Origin: Sulfitobacter dubius | Lineage (GTDB): Bacteria > Pseudomonadota > Alphaproteobacteria > Rhodobacterales > Rhodobacteraceae | Assembly: GCF_900113435.1 (NCBI RefSeq) | Contig: NZ_FOPG01000001.1 | Coordinates: 186,001-250,000, forward strand | Reading direction: 5' to 3' | Length of the DNA: 64,000 bases | Part shown: piece after piece, positions 11,975-22,204 of the stretch | Position numbering within the stretch: the stretch's first letter is position 1 | How the letters are laid out: each line of letters begins with the position of its first letter | Notes under the pieces: generated by a model | What the model saw: only the letters and a program-made list of their open reading frames with translations | Database searches by the model: none | What the model was told of the DNA's origin: nothing | Made by a program: the position numbers and the translations under genes

Positions 11975-12685
11975 ATGAAGCCGCTGATTTATCCCGTTCT
12001 CGCCGCGCTGTCGCTGCTGGCCGCTCCTTTGCAGGCTCAGCAGGATCAGCCTGTGGTCGTTGAACTCTTTACCTCTCAGGGCTGTTCATCCTGTCCTGCT
12101 GCCGATGCAATGCTGGCCGAAATTGCGGGGCGCGACGATATTATCGCGCTGGCGCTGCATGTGGATTATTGGGATTACATTGGCTGGAAAGACCCGTTTG
12201 GCGACGCATTGCATGCCGAGCGACAGCGCGGGTATGCCGCCGTGGGGCGGCGGCGCAGCATTTTCACGCCTGAACTGATCGTGCAGGGGCAGACCGATAT
12301 CGTCGGTGCCAAGCCGATGAAATTGATGGATGCGGTCGAAAAACATGCAGAGGTTGCGCCCAGCATTGCGTTGAACATTGAGCATTCCGGCGATGCTGTA
12401 CAGATCAAGGCGGAGCCCTTGGCCCAGCCCTCTGGGCAGATGCAAGTTCACATGCTGCGCTATTCGCCAATGGAACGGACCAAGGTCACCCGAGGCGAGA
12501 ATGCAGGCCATGTCATGGAACACAGCAACGTTGTTCAAGGTTGGCAGGTGTTGGCCAAATGGGACGGCTCGACACCGCTATCACTCACGGCAAAAGCCGA
12601 GGGCGATTTACCCGTTGTGGTGATCATCCAGCAGCAAGAACCGGGCGGTCCGGGGGCGATTCTAGCGGCAGCACGCAGCAGATAG
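11975..12685 (+). CDS. Secreted DUF1223 protein with CxxC thioredoxin-like motif
   Basis: Predicted periplasmic protein of 236 residues. The signal peptide is MKPLIYPVLAALSLLAAPLQAQ (cleavage after AQA), and the mature start VVVELFTSQGCSSCPAADAML has the thioredoxin-fold CSSC pair of the DUF1223 family. Other family blocks are VDYWDYIGWKDPFG and FTPELIVQG. Function is unknown; a redox or metal-handling role is only inferred. The start chosen, ATG 11975, begins the signal peptide; an in-frame ATG at 11936 would put 13 polar/aromatic residues in front of it. Convergent with the acyltransferase gene. Confidence 0.87.
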   Translation: MKPLIYPVLAALSLLAAPLQAQQDQPVVVELFTSQGCSSCPAADAMLAEIAGRDDIIALALHVDYWDYIGWKDPFGDALHAERQRGYAAVGRRRSIFTPELIVQGQTDIVGAKPMKLMDAVEKHAEVAPSIALNIEHSGDAVQIKAEPLAQPSGQMQVHMLRYSPMERTKVTRGENAGHVMEHSNVVQGWQVLAKWDGSTPLSLTAKAEGDLPVVVIIQQQEPGGPGAILAAARSR

Positions 12686-12711
12686 GGCCGAAGCGCGGCT
12701 CACTTTTTGCG

Positions 12712-13620
12712 TCACTCTTCGTGAGGTCGCCAGCGGCGGTGAACCCAAAACCACTGTTCGGGCGTTTTGGTGATCTGCGCGGTCAGACTGTCGTTCAGCG
12801 CCTGCGTCATGGTCATCGGATCGCTATGTGGCACGGGCGCCTCTAGCACTACGTTAAAGCTTACCCCGTCGTCTTGGCGAATGCCGTAAAAGGGGATCAA
12901 CAGCGCGTCATAGCGCAACGCCAGCTCCGCGGCAGAAACCGCGGTGCGGGCGGGTTTGCCGATGAAATCTAGGATCGGCGCGTGGATGACATGCTGGTCA
13001 AACAGCAGCACCAGCCGACCACCCTGTTTCAGATGCCGCACAAAACCTGCCGTGCCGCGCCGCCCCTGCGGAAACACCGGCCCGCCGAAAGCTTCGAGTG
13101 TCTTGACGTAATGGGCGTTGAAATAAGGGTTCTTCATCTCTCGATAAAGCCCGCCGATGTCATAGCCCCGCGCCACGAGGGACGCCCGCGCCGCTTCGTA
13201 ATTGCCGTAATGTCCGGTCACCAAGATCACCGGGTGGCCGGTGCGGTTGGCCTCCTCCAGCGCCGCCATGCCGGGGCCGCGTGGCTCGGCATCGGCCATG
13301 CGTTTGGGGAAATCATCGGCCGAGTAATTCTCGATGAAAGACCGCCCCAGATTGTTGAGACAGCGCGTGGCGATTTCCTCGCGACGGGCGAGCGGCATCT
13401 CGGGCCAGACATGTTCAAGATTGTCGAGCGCGCGGCGGCGGTAGCCCGCCAGCGGGGCCAAGACATGCTGTACCAAGCTGCCGACAAAGCTGAGCCGCGC
13501 CTTATAGGGCAGGGCCAAAGCCGTGCGAATGATCCCGACGATCAGCAGATTGCTGAGGTAATGGCGCGCCCGGCGACCGAAGGGATAGGGCTTTTTGACT
13601 TGGGGGGCTTGGTCCGACAT
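12712..13620 (-). CDS. Lysophospholipid/lipid A acyltransferase (LpxL/HtrB-type)
   Basis: Membrane-associated acyltransferase of the LpxL/LpxM family, which adds a secondary fatty acid to lipid A at the inner membrane. The 302-residue protein has an N-terminal hydrophobic segment (YLSNLLIVGIIRTALALPY) and the catalytic H-X4-E box in TGHYGNYEAAR near residue 130, followed by the Arg-rich RRGTAGFVRHLKQGG substrate region. ATG at 13620 (MSDQAPQ) is preferred over an upstream start at 13695. The exact acyl acceptor cannot be told from sequence. Confidence 0.85.
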   Translation of the reverse strand: MSDQAPQVKKPYPFGRRARHYLSNLLIVGIIRTALALPYKARLSFVGSLVQHVLAPLAGYRRRALDNLEHVWPEMPLARREEIATRCLNNLGRSFIENYSADDFPKRMADAEPRGPGMAALEEANRTGHPVILVTGHYGNYEAARASLVARGYDIGGLYREMKNPYFNAHYVKTLEAFGGPVFPQGRRGTAGFVRHLKQGGRLVLLFDQHVIHAPILDFIGKPARTAVSAAELALRYDALLIPFYGIRQDDGVSFNVVLEAPVPHSDPMTMTQALNDSLTAQITKTPEQWFWVHRRWRPHEE

Positions 13621-13799
13621 GGGCTCTGACAGGCTGTTAAAGTTTTCCTGACATAGCCTGCGCCGCCCTGCGCAACAAGCCATCCTGCGCGTCATAGGCC
13701 GGGGTCAGCCGTCGAAGGGCCGCGCAGTCGCAACCGCGAGGGCCGCCAAGGCGCGGCCCTCTGATCCAGCAACGAGAAACCCTGCCGCCCGTGAAAACC

Positions 13800-13958
13800 T
13801 CAGGCGGTGGCGTCTGGCACGCAGGTGCCGCTGCTGATGTCGAGTTTCATCCCCTCGGCGCAGGTCATGACCTGTTTGTCATGAACGCAGCCCGATGCGA
13901 GGGCGAGGGAGGGGGCCGTGAGCGCCATGAGGGCGCCGAGTGTCAGTGCGAGTTTCAT
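13800..13958 (-). CDS. Small secreted three-cysteine protein (52 residues)
   Basis: A short gene with a clear signal peptide: MKLALTLGALMALTAPSLAL, Ala-X-Ala-type cleavage near residue 21, then a mature part of about 30 residues with Cys 24, 33 and 46 (GCVHDKQ, MTCAEG, GTCVPD). The spacing resembles other small periplasmic proteins found next to purB in roseobacters, but I know no function. ATG at 13958 is preceded by AAAGGAGCAAACGAC, an excellent ribosome binding site. It follows purB on the opposite side of a 74-base gap and shares its strand, so it may be co-transcribed with purB. Three cysteines leave one unpaired unless it dimerises or binds metal. Confidence 0.75.
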   Translation of the reverse strand: MKLALTLGALMALTAPSLALASGCVHDKQVMTCAEGMKLDISSGTCVPDATA

Positions 13959-14032
13959 GTCGTTTGCTCCTTTGACAGGCGCAGACAGGATACACCCATC
14001 TGCGCCAATCTCAAAGCGTTACGATTCCCAGA

Positions 14033-15337
<1,305 letters not shown>

Positions 15338-15428
15338 GCGCGCACCTTTTTAGGACAGGGGATGGGTCAGGGGCGGCATAAACTGACTTGCGGTTAAGGA
15401 CAAGTCTGGGGTGGTGAGGGTGACGAGG

Positions 15429-15560
15429 GCCATCGCCTGCCCGCGGGTCGGCGATCATACGTAGGTCGGTGCCACTTTATGGCTCAACCATGATGTGCGC
15501 TCGCGAGGTTACGCCCAGCCTCACCAAATCGCCTACCCGTCCGGGCGGGCAGGCGATGGC
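15429..15560. repeat. Long-range 16-bp inverted repeat between purB and the OsmC fusion gene
   Basis: GCCATCGCCTGCCCGC at 15429-15444 and its perfect reverse complement at 15545-15560 frame 100 bases without a convincing gene. The rest of the 271-base gap (15338-15608) shows nothing else I can name. It could be an extragenic repeat unit or a large hairpin limiting read-through from the downstream gene of the upstream unit into purB. Confidence 0.5.
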
Positions 15561-15608
15561 CCGGCGCCTGCGGCTTGATTCCGGGCTGGGGTGGTCAAGT
15601 CACCGTAC

Positions 15609-16820
15609 CTAGAGGAGTTCCGTCAGCACCGTCGAACTCCGCTCCAACGTCCGATGCACCGGACATTTATCCGCGATCTCCAACAACCGCTGGCGCTGCT
15701 CCTCGCTCAAATCCCCCTCCAACCGGATACGCCGCCGCCACGTGTCAATCTTCTCCGCAGCCCCGGTGCCCGCATCCTGCGCATGCACCTTGTCGTGGCA
15801 AACATCGACGCTCACCCCCGTCAGCGGCCATCCCTTGCGCCGCGCATACATGCGGATCGTCATCGACGTGCAAGCGCCAAGCCCCGCAGACAAAAACCCA
15901 TAGGGCGACATGCCGCGATTGGTGCCGCCATAGGCCAGTGGTTCATCCGCCAGCGCGTGGTGGTGGGGGCCTGCGTTCACGTCTTGCAAGAACCCATCGG
16001 CGTCGGCCTCGGTCACACGCACGATCCCCTCCGGCGCGCCGGGGGGCGGGGCGGGGGATTTCAGCGTCATATAGCGATCCGCCCATGTGGCGATGATCTC
16101 TGCCGCATATTCGGCATCGCCCGCGCGTGTGATCAGGTGATCGGCATCGTCCAGCGTAACAAAGCTTTTGGGATGTTTCGCGGCCAGAAAAATCTGGCCT
16201 GCGTTGTCGATGCTCACAATCTCATCGCGCGGGGCGTGGAGCACCAGCAGCGCGGCTTTCAGCTTGGCGATATCAGGGGCGAGGGAGGCGCCCTGCACAT
16301 CGTCGATAAAGCCCTGACTGATGGTGAAAGGCCGCCCGCCAAGGTTGACCTCAGCGCTGCCGTTGGCCGAAATCTCGGGCAGGCTCTCGGCGAAATTATG
16401 GGTGACATGGGCCGGATCGAAGGGCGCGCCGAGCGTGGCGACCGCTTTGACATGGGCCAGCTGCGCTGCGGCTTTCAACACAGCCGCCCCGCCCAGCGAG
16501 TGACCGATCAGCAGCGCCGGGGCCATGTCACGGCTGGAAAGATAGCTACAAGCGGCGATCAGGTCATCGACATTTGAGGAAAACGATGTGTTCTCAAACT
16601 CGCCCCCCGAATGGCCCAATCCGGTGAAATCAAAGCGCAGCACGGCAATGCCCATCGCCGCCAGACGCCCGGCGATGCGCCGCGCGGCGGGGATATCTTT
16701 GCCGCAAGTAAAACAATGCGCAAAAAGCGCGGTTGCCAGATGCGGCCCGTCGGGCAGGTCCAGCCGTGCGGCGAGTTCCGTGCCATCGGGGCCGGGGAAG
16801 GTTATGCGTTCGGTGCCCAT
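15609..16820 (-). CDS. Alpha/beta hydrolase - OsmC fusion protein
   Basis: Two-domain protein of 403 residues. The N-terminal half is a serine hydrolase with nucleophile elbow GHSLGG (Ser108) and LRFDFTGLGHSGGEF near residue 62. The C-terminal 130 residues are an OsmC/Ohr domain with GLGACTSMTIRMYARRKGWPL (reactive Cys) and the terminal CPVHRTLERS (second Cys), the pair that reduces organic hydroperoxides in OsmC proteins. The fusion is a known arrangement, usually annotated as bifunctional hydrolase/OsmC; how the activities cooperate is unclear. ATG at 16820 has CAGGAG upstream; ATG 16856 is weaker. Confidence 0.9.
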   Translation of the reverse strand: MGTERITFPGPDGTELAARLDLPDGPHLATALFAHCFTCGKDIPAARRIAGRLAAMGIAVLRFDFTGLGHSGGEFENTSFSSNVDDLIAACSYLSSRDMAPALLIGHSLGGAAVLKAAAQLAHVKAVATLGAPFDPAHVTHNFAESLPEISANGSAEVNLGGRPFTISQGFIDDVQGASLAPDIAKLKAALLVLHAPRDEIVSIDNAGQIFLAAKHPKSFVTLDDADHLITRAGDAEYAAEIIATWADRYMTLKSPAPPPGAPEGIVRVTEADADGFLQDVNAGPHHHALADEPLAYGGTNRGMSPYGFLSAGLGACTSMTIRMYARRKGWPLTGVSVDVCHDKVHAQDAGTGAAEKIDTWRRRIRLEGDLSEEQRQRLLEIADKCPVHRTLERSSTVLTELL

Positions 16821-16989
16821 GTGGCGCTCCTGAATGGGTTGCGTCAAAGGTGACATTTTCTACCGTTTGATCAAGGGCTGCGGCCGTCTGCTCACCCAAG
16901 CGTGACGCGAAAGCATTGCGCGTGATCGCATTTGCTCCGGGTTGTTGCTTTGTATACCACTCTTTTAAAACACCTGTCGGAGAACAACC

Positions 16990-18144
16990 TTGGCCCAGCC
17001 CCCCAAACCAAATCTGCACCCTGCCACCATCGCGGCCCAAGCCGCCGGGGCCATTGATCCTGCGTCCGGCGGGGTTGTGCCGCCAGTGCAATTCGCCACC
17101 ACCTATCTGCGCGATGAGAATTACGCGCTGGTGAATCCCGATAACGTCTATCTGCGTTCGCATAACGAAAATACCCGCGTGGCGGAGCGTATCCTGAATG
17201 CGCTCGAAGGGGCCGAAGAGACGTTGATCTTCCCCTCGGGCATGGCAGCAATCGCAGCGGTCTTCCGCACCGTGCCCAATGGCGCGCGTGTGGTGGTGCA
17301 GAGCCAGATCTACTGGGGCACGACGAAATGGATCCGTGATTTCTGCGCCCGGCGTCAGATTTCGCTGCATGAGGTCGACGCCTCTGATCTGGATGCATTT
17401 GCCACGCTCTGCCGTGCCGAAAAGCCCGACCTATGCCTGATCGAAACCCCCTCAAACCCTTGGCTACGCATCACCGATATCGCCGGGGCCGCCGCCGCCG
17501 CGCATGAGGTGGGCGCGACACTGATGGTCGACAGCACGGCGGCCTCGCCCGTGCTGAGCCATCCGCTGGAGCATGGTGCGGATATCGTGATGCATTCGGC
17601 GACCAAGGGGATCAACGGCCATTCTGACGTATTGTCTGGTTCCTTGGCCACCAATGACGCAGGCGCGGCACGCTGGCAGATGATCCGCGATGACCGGAAT
17701 GAGGCAGGCGCGGTAATCGGCCCGATGGAGGCATGGTTGCTGGCGCGCGGCATGCGGACCCTACCGCTCAGGATGCGCGAGATGTCTCGCAATGCCATGA
17801 CATTGGCCGAATTTCTGGCGGATCATCCGCAGGTCGAACAGGTGATGTACCCCGGTCTGCCGGACCATCCCGGCCACGCCCTTGCTGCGCAGCAGATGAG
17901 CGGCGGGTTCGGCGGCTTGTTGTCCTTTGTCGTCAAGGGCGGGGCCGAGGCGGCGCTTAAAGCGGCGGGGCGGTTGCAGCTTTTCCACCGGGCGACTTCG
18001 CTTGGCGGGGTGGAAAGTCTTGTTGAGCATCGCCACACCATTGAGCCCCACACTGGGATCCCCGAAGGGCTGCTGCGACTGTCGGTCGGGATCGAGGATG
18101 TCGACGACCTTGGTGCCGATCTGGGCCAAGCGCTCGGTCAATAG
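16990..18144 (+). CDS. Trans-sulfuration family PLP-dependent enzyme
   Basis: Cys/Met metabolism PLP enzyme, 384 residues. The PLP lysine is Lys206 in MHSATKGINGHSDVLSG; the cofactor phosphate loop FPSGMAAIAAVF (about 81-92), DSTAASP (Asp181) and the C-terminal SLGGVESLVEHR and LRLSVGIED are present. The family includes cystathionine gamma-synthase, cystathionine beta-lyase and methionine gamma-lyase; sequence alone does not say which. The start is TTG at 16990 with CGGAGAACAAC just upstream. Alone on its strand, 129 bases before the oxidase operon. Confidence 0.87.
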   Translation: MAQPPKPNLHPATIAAQAAGAIDPASGGVVPPVQFATTYLRDENYALVNPDNVYLRSHNENTRVAERILNALEGAEETLIFPSGMAAIAAVFRTVPNGARVVVQSQIYWGTTKWIRDFCARRQISLHEVDASDLDAFATLCRAEKPDLCLIETPSNPWLRITDIAGAAAAAHEVGATLMVDSTAASPVLSHPLEHGADIVMHSATKGINGHSDVLSGSLATNDAGAARWQMIRDDRNEAGAVIGPMEAWLLARGMRTLPLRMREMSRNAMTLAEFLADHPQVEQVMYPGLPDHPGHALAAQQMSGGFGGLLSFVVKGGAEAALKAAGRLQLFHRATSLGGVESLVEHRHTIEPHTGIPEGLLRLSVGIEDVDDLGADLGQALGQ

Positions 18145-18273
18145 GCAGGTGGGCTGGCGGCCGTCCTTTGAGGGTCAAATTCGCACAGGGCGGCCCTGTT
18201 CCCACGAGGCGGCCTGTGCCACTCTGACGTGAAACCTTGACCGATGTGCAAGCAGGATGACGGAGCCAAAACC

Positions 18274-19245
18274 ATGCGCCTGATGCTGATCTGCCTAAGC
18301 TTTCTGGCTCTATCGGCCTGCGAAGGCCGGCAATCGGTGTTGAGCCCCGCCGGGCGCGATGCGCAGGATGTCTTGTCGCTCATCTGGGTGATGTTCGGCG
18401 GCGCGGTTCTGCTTTGGCTGCTGCTGGCAGCAATTTTTGTCTATGTGACCCGCGTGGAGCCGCGCGAAATGCCGCGCCGTTGGGGGGAGATGCTGATCGT
18501 CGGCGGCGGGGTGATCTTTCCGGTCATCCTGCTGGGGGCGCTTTTGACCTACAGCCTGCCGATGATGAAACCCCAACGCGAGGCCGATCCGGGTCTTAAG
18601 GTCCACATCACCGCAGAACAATGGTGGTGGCGGGTGGATTATGAATTGCCCGATGGCAGCCGCGTGACCTCGGCCAATGAGTTGCGGCTGCCTACGGGGC
18701 GGCGCACCGGGTTGGTGCTGAACGCGCATAAGGTGATCCACGCCTTCTGGGTGCCCGCCCTTGGCGGCAAGGTCGATATGATCCCGGGGCGCGAAACCTA
18801 TCTGTCGTTCTTCCCCGAGGAGCCGGGCGTTTACCGGGGTCAATGCGCTGAATTCTGCGGCGCGTCCCATGCGCTGATGGCGTTTGAAACGGTGGTAATG
18901 ACGCCCGAAGACTTTGCCGAGTGGCTGACGGCTGAGGCCGAAGCAGCCACCGCGCCCGCCAGTGGAGAGGCCGTTCGTGGGGCGCAGGTCTTTACCCGCG
19001 AGGGCTGCGGCGCTTGCCATAGCGTGCGCGGCACACCGGCGGTGGGGCAGGTGGGGCCGGATTTGACCCATGTCGGCAGCCGCAAGAGCATCGGTGCTGG
19101 CATTCTGAACGGCAGCGAAGAAGATTTCGCCCAGTTCATCGCCCATACCGAAAGCCTGAAACCCGAGGTCGCCATGCCAAGCTATAACCATATCGCGCCC
19201 GAAGACCTGCGCGCGCTGGTTGCTTATCTCAAGGGGCTGACATGA
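18274..19245 (+). CDS. ctaC: Cytochrome c oxidase subunit II with fused cytochrome c domain (caa3 type)
   Basis: Electron-entry subunit of a caa3-type terminal oxidase. Read from ATG 18274 (GGAG upstream) it is a 323-residue lipoprotein: lipobox LSAC with Cys16, two membrane helices (about 36-58 and 72-94), then a periplasmic cupredoxin with CuA ligands H156, C191, C195, H199 and M202 (GQCAEFCGASHALM) and a Trp-rich WWWRVDY entry patch. A class I cytochrome c domain follows, with heme site CGACH at 245-249 and likely axial Met in VAMPSYN. The fused heme lets it take electrons directly from another cytochrome. An in-frame start at 18244 is possible. Overlaps ctaD by 4 bases. Confidence 0.95.
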   Translation: MRLMLICLSFLALSACEGRQSVLSPAGRDAQDVLSLIWVMFGGAVLLWLLLAAIFVYVTRVEPREMPRRWGEMLIVGGGVIFPVILLGALLTYSLPMMKPQREADPGLKVHITAEQWWWRVDYELPDGSRVTSANELRLPTGRRTGLVLNAHKVIHAFWVPALGGKVDMIPGRETYLSFFPEEPGVYRGQCAEFCGASHALMAFETVVMTPEDFAEWLTAEAEAATAPASGEAVRGAQVFTREGCGACHSVRGTPAVGQVGPDLTHVGSRKSIGAGILNGSEEDFAQFIAHTESLKPEVAMPSYNHIAPEDLRALVAYLKGLT

Positions 19246-21806
19246 CAAAACCCGCATCGCTTCCCGTGGCCGAAGGGCCATATCCGCCAAGCGAGGCGGC
19301 CTTGGCCGAACCGGTACCGCAGGCCGAGCAGCAGCGCGGCGCCGAGGAGTTGCGCGCGGCGTGGAAGACGCCGCAAGGCTGGCGCTATGTCACCGCCGTC
19401 AATAACTCTGAAGTGGGCAAGTGGTATGCGCTGACGGCGCTGGCCTTTATGCTGATTGCAGGGGTGCTGGCGCTCTTGATGCGAGTGCAATTGGCCTTTC
19501 CGGACATGACCTTTTTGGACGCGGACCGGTTTAACCAGTTCTTCACCATGCACGGCTCGGCGATGATGTTTCTCTTTGCCGTGCCGATGTTCGAGGCGAT
19601 ATCGATCCTGCTGCTGCCCGCCTTCCTCGGTGCTCGGGACATGCCGTTTCCCCGGTTATCTGCTTACGGATATTGGTGTTTTCTGATCGGTGGCTGCTTT
19701 GTGCTGGGCTCGCTTCTGTTCGATTCCGGACCCAAGGCGGGCTGGTTCATGTACCCGCCGCTTGCCACCAAAGAAGAGGGGATCGGCCCCGATGTTTGGC
19801 TTTTGGGGCTGAGCTTCATCGAAGTCGCCTCTATCGCAGCAGCGGTTGAGTTGATCGTCGGCGCGCTGAAATGCCGTCCGCCGGGGATGCGGGTTAACAT
19901 CATGCCGCTCTATGCGTGGTATGTGCTGGTTGTGGGGGGTATGATCCTGTTCGCCTTCCCGCCGCTTATCGCCGGGGATTTCCTTTTTGAGCTGGAGCGG
20001 TCCTTTGACTGGCCGTTCTTTGACCCCACGCGCGGGGGCGATCCGATCCTGTGGCAACATCTGTTTTGGATTTTCGGGCATCCGGAGGTCTATATCGTCT
20101 TTCTGCCCTCCATCGCCATCGCCGCGATGATCGTGCCCACCGTCGCGCAGCGGCCCATCGTGGGCTATTCGTGGATCGTGTTGAGCGCGGTTGGCACCGG
20201 GTTCCTCAGCTTCGGGCTCTGGGTGCACCACATGTTCACCACCGGGCTGCCGCAGATTTCACTAGGGTTCTTTTCAGCGGCGTCTGAGGCGGTCGTGATC
20301 CCCACGGGCATCCAAATCTTCGCCTTTGTCGCCACGCTGATGGTGGGGCGGGTGAAGCTGACACTGCCGATGCTCTGGATCGCGGGGGCCTTGGCGATCT
20401 TCGTCGCGGGCGGTCTAACGGGGGTTATGCTGGCGATCGTGCCGTTCAACTGGCAGGTGCATGACACCTATTTCATCGTGGCGCATCTGCATTACACGCT
20501 TTTTGGCGGCATGGTTTTCCCGGTGATCTCGGGGGTCTATTACTTCTATCCCTTCATGGCCAAAAAGCTGCTAAGCGAACGCTTGGGTCTCTGGGCCTTC
20601 TGGCTGATCTTCTCGGGCTTCAACATCACCTTTCTGCCGATGCACCTGACCGGGCTGATGGGCATGCCGCGCCGGGTGTTTACCTACCCCGAAAGTTCCG
20701 GCTGGGGCTGGCTGAACCTGATTTCGACATTGGGGGCTTTCATCATTGCGGCGAGCTTTGCCGTGTTCCTCTATGATCTGCTGCGCCCGAAAAAGGCCCA
20801 AGGTGAGATCCCGCGAAACCCTTGGGGTGCGGGCACGCTTGAGTTTTCCCATGAGGTGCCAGAGGAGGCGTGGGGCGTGCGCTCTGTCCCACATGTCACC
20901 TCGCGCTATCCTCTGTGGGACCAGCCGCAATTGGTCGAGCGAATGGACGCGGGCCGCTACTATCTGCCCGATGCGCCAGATCATCAGCGCGAGACCATTG
21001 TGACCAGCGTCATAGACGCCAAGCCCGTGCATGTGCAGCGTGTCACCGGGCCTGCGTGGATCACCATCCTCGCCGCGATTTTCACCGGCGGGGCGTTCAT
21101 CTTTCCCACCTTTCACATCTACACGCCTGCCATCATCTGCGGGGCCTTCGCCATTGTCTGCATCATGTATTGGCTCTGGACCACCACCGCCCGCCCTCCG
21201 AAGGAAGAGATGCGCGATGCGGGGCTGGGCCTGCGCCTGCCGACCTATGCGTCTGGCCCGGATTCTGTCGGTTGGTGGGCCATGTGGATCACCATGTTGG
21301 GTGATGCCACGGCCTTTGCCAGTGTGGTTTTCGGGTTCTTCTTCTACTGGACCGCACGGTCTGATTTCCCGCCCGAGGGGGCACTGCACCCTCTGGGCCT
21401 TTGGGTCGGGGTGGCAGCGCTGGCGGGTGTGGCAGCATGGGCGCTGACGCTCGCGGCACGCGAAGCGAATATGCGCGGAAAGCTGGGATTGGCCCGCGCC
21501 GCGCTGGTCTTGGCACCATTGGCCGCGGCTGTGGCGGGTGTGGCCGCTTGGACCGCCGTTCGTGATCTGGACCCGACCTCTCATGTTTACCCGGCAATTC
21601 TCTGGGCGCTGATGGTGTGGTTGGTGGCGCATCTAAGCGTGGGTGTGTTGATGCAGGGCTATTGCCTGGCCGCGAGCGTTTTTGGCAAGCTGACTCCGCG
21701 CTATGATGCCGATCTGCGCAATGTCACACTTTATTGGCATTTCATGGCCGTAAAAGTGGTGGTGACCGCCGCGATCCTGGGGCTTGCACCGGGGTGGCTG
21801 TCATGA
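19242..21806 (+). CDS. ctaD: Cytochrome c oxidase subunit I-III fusion
   Basis: Catalytic core of the oxidase, 854 residues. The first 530 or so residues are subunit I: heme a ligand in FTMHGSAMMFLF, CuB/cross-linked Tyr motif FGHPEVYIVFLPS, CuB pair WVHHMFTTG, and heme ligands in VAHLHYTLFGG. After a linker containing RYPLWDQPQL comes a subunit III-like part (from about residue 660, DSVGWWAMWITMLGDATAFASV) with five more helices. Such I-III fusions occur in caa3 and related oxidases. ATGA overlaps on both sides tie it to ctaC and the next gene. Confidence 0.95.
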   Translation: MTKPASLPVAEGPYPPSEAALAEPVPQAEQQRGAEELRAAWKTPQGWRYVTAVNNSEVGKWYALTALAFMLIAGVLALLMRVQLAFPDMTFLDADRFNQFFTMHGSAMMFLFAVPMFEAISILLLPAFLGARDMPFPRLSAYGYWCFLIGGCFVLGSLLFDSGPKAGWFMYPPLATKEEGIGPDVWLLGLSFIEVASIAAAVELIVGALKCRPPGMRVNIMPLYAWYVLVVGGMILFAFPPLIAGDFLFELERSFDWPFFDPTRGGDPILWQHLFWIFGHPEVYIVFLPSIAIAAMIVPTVAQRPIVGYSWIVLSAVGTGFLSFGLWVHHMFTTGLPQISLGFFSAASEAVVIPTGIQIFAFVATLMVGRVKLTLPMLWIAGALAIFVAGGLTGVMLAIVPFNWQVHDTYFIVAHLHYTLFGGMVFPVISGVYYFYPFMAKKLLSERLGLWAFWLIFSGFNITFLPMHLTGLMGMPRRVFTYPESSGWGWLNLISTLGAFIIAASFAVFLYDLLRPKKAQGEIPRNPWGAGTLEFSHEVPEEAWGVRSVPHVTSRYPLWDQPQLVERMDAGRYYLPDAPDHQRETIVTSVIDAKPVHVQRVTGPAWITILAAIFTGGAFIFPTFHIYTPAIICGAFAIVCIMYWLWTTTARPPKEEMRDAGLGLRLPTYASGPDSVGWWAMWITMLGDATAFASVVFGFFFYWTARSDFPPEGALHPLGLWVGVAALAGVAAWALTLAAREANMRGKLGLARAALVLAPLAAAVAGVAAWTAVRDLDPTSHVYPAILWALMVWLVAHLSVGVLMQGYCLAASVFGKLTPRYDADLRNVTLYWHFMAVKVVVTAAILGLAPGWLS

Positions 21807-22204
21807 GCGACATTCGCGACGAACAAGACGCCCATGAGTTTCGCGCCGAGGCGCTGAGCCTGTGGCGGATCACCTTCAGCCCATTGATCTGGGCGGTGTA
21901 TTTCACGGTGTCTTATGGGACGGCAGCCGTCGTCTGTGCCAAGGGCGGGGCCGGGGCGGTGGCGCTGCTGCGGCTGGGCATTGGGATCGGCACGTTGATT
22001 GCGCTGGCGCTGATCCTTTGGCTGGCATGGGGCGCATGGCGGCAATGGGATATGCCCCGCGACCGCGAGTGGGAGAATGACGCGGGAACAAGCGAAGACC
22101 GGCATCAATTCCTTGGTCACGCGGCGTTTTTGCTGGCGGTAATCTCTTTCATCGGAGTGGTCTATGTATCGCTGCCTGTGCTGCTGATCGGCAGCTGCGG
22201 ATGA
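21803..22204 (+). CDS. Small membrane protein of the oxidase operon
   Basis: 133-residue protein with three predicted membrane helices (LIWAVYFTVSYGTAAVVCA, LLRLGIGIGTLIALALILWL, and the C-terminal FLLAVISFIGVVYVSLPVLLI) and a charged cytoplasmic loop (WDMPRDREWENDAG). It starts at ATG 21803, overlapping ctaD by 4 bases, and overlaps ctaG by 4 bases. By position it may be a subunit IV-like or assembly component, but I do not recognise a named family. Confidence 0.8.
   Translation: MSDIRDEQDAHEFRAEALSLWRITFSPLIWAVYFTVSYGTAAVVCAKGGAGAVALLRLGIGIGTLIALALILWLAWGAWRQWDMPRDREWENDAGTSEDRHQFLGHAAFLLAVISFIGVVYVSLPVLLIGSCG

Noticed and set aside
13739..13760. 8-bp hairpin AGGGCCGC/GCGGCCCT downstream of the small secreted peptide
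   Set aside because: No T tract on either strand; terminator status cannot be supported.
18183..18218. GCACAGG/CCTGTGC imperfect hairpin after the PLP enzyme gene
   Set aside because: Only 7 outer pairs, a long internal loop and no T tract; could be a weak terminator, but not convincing.
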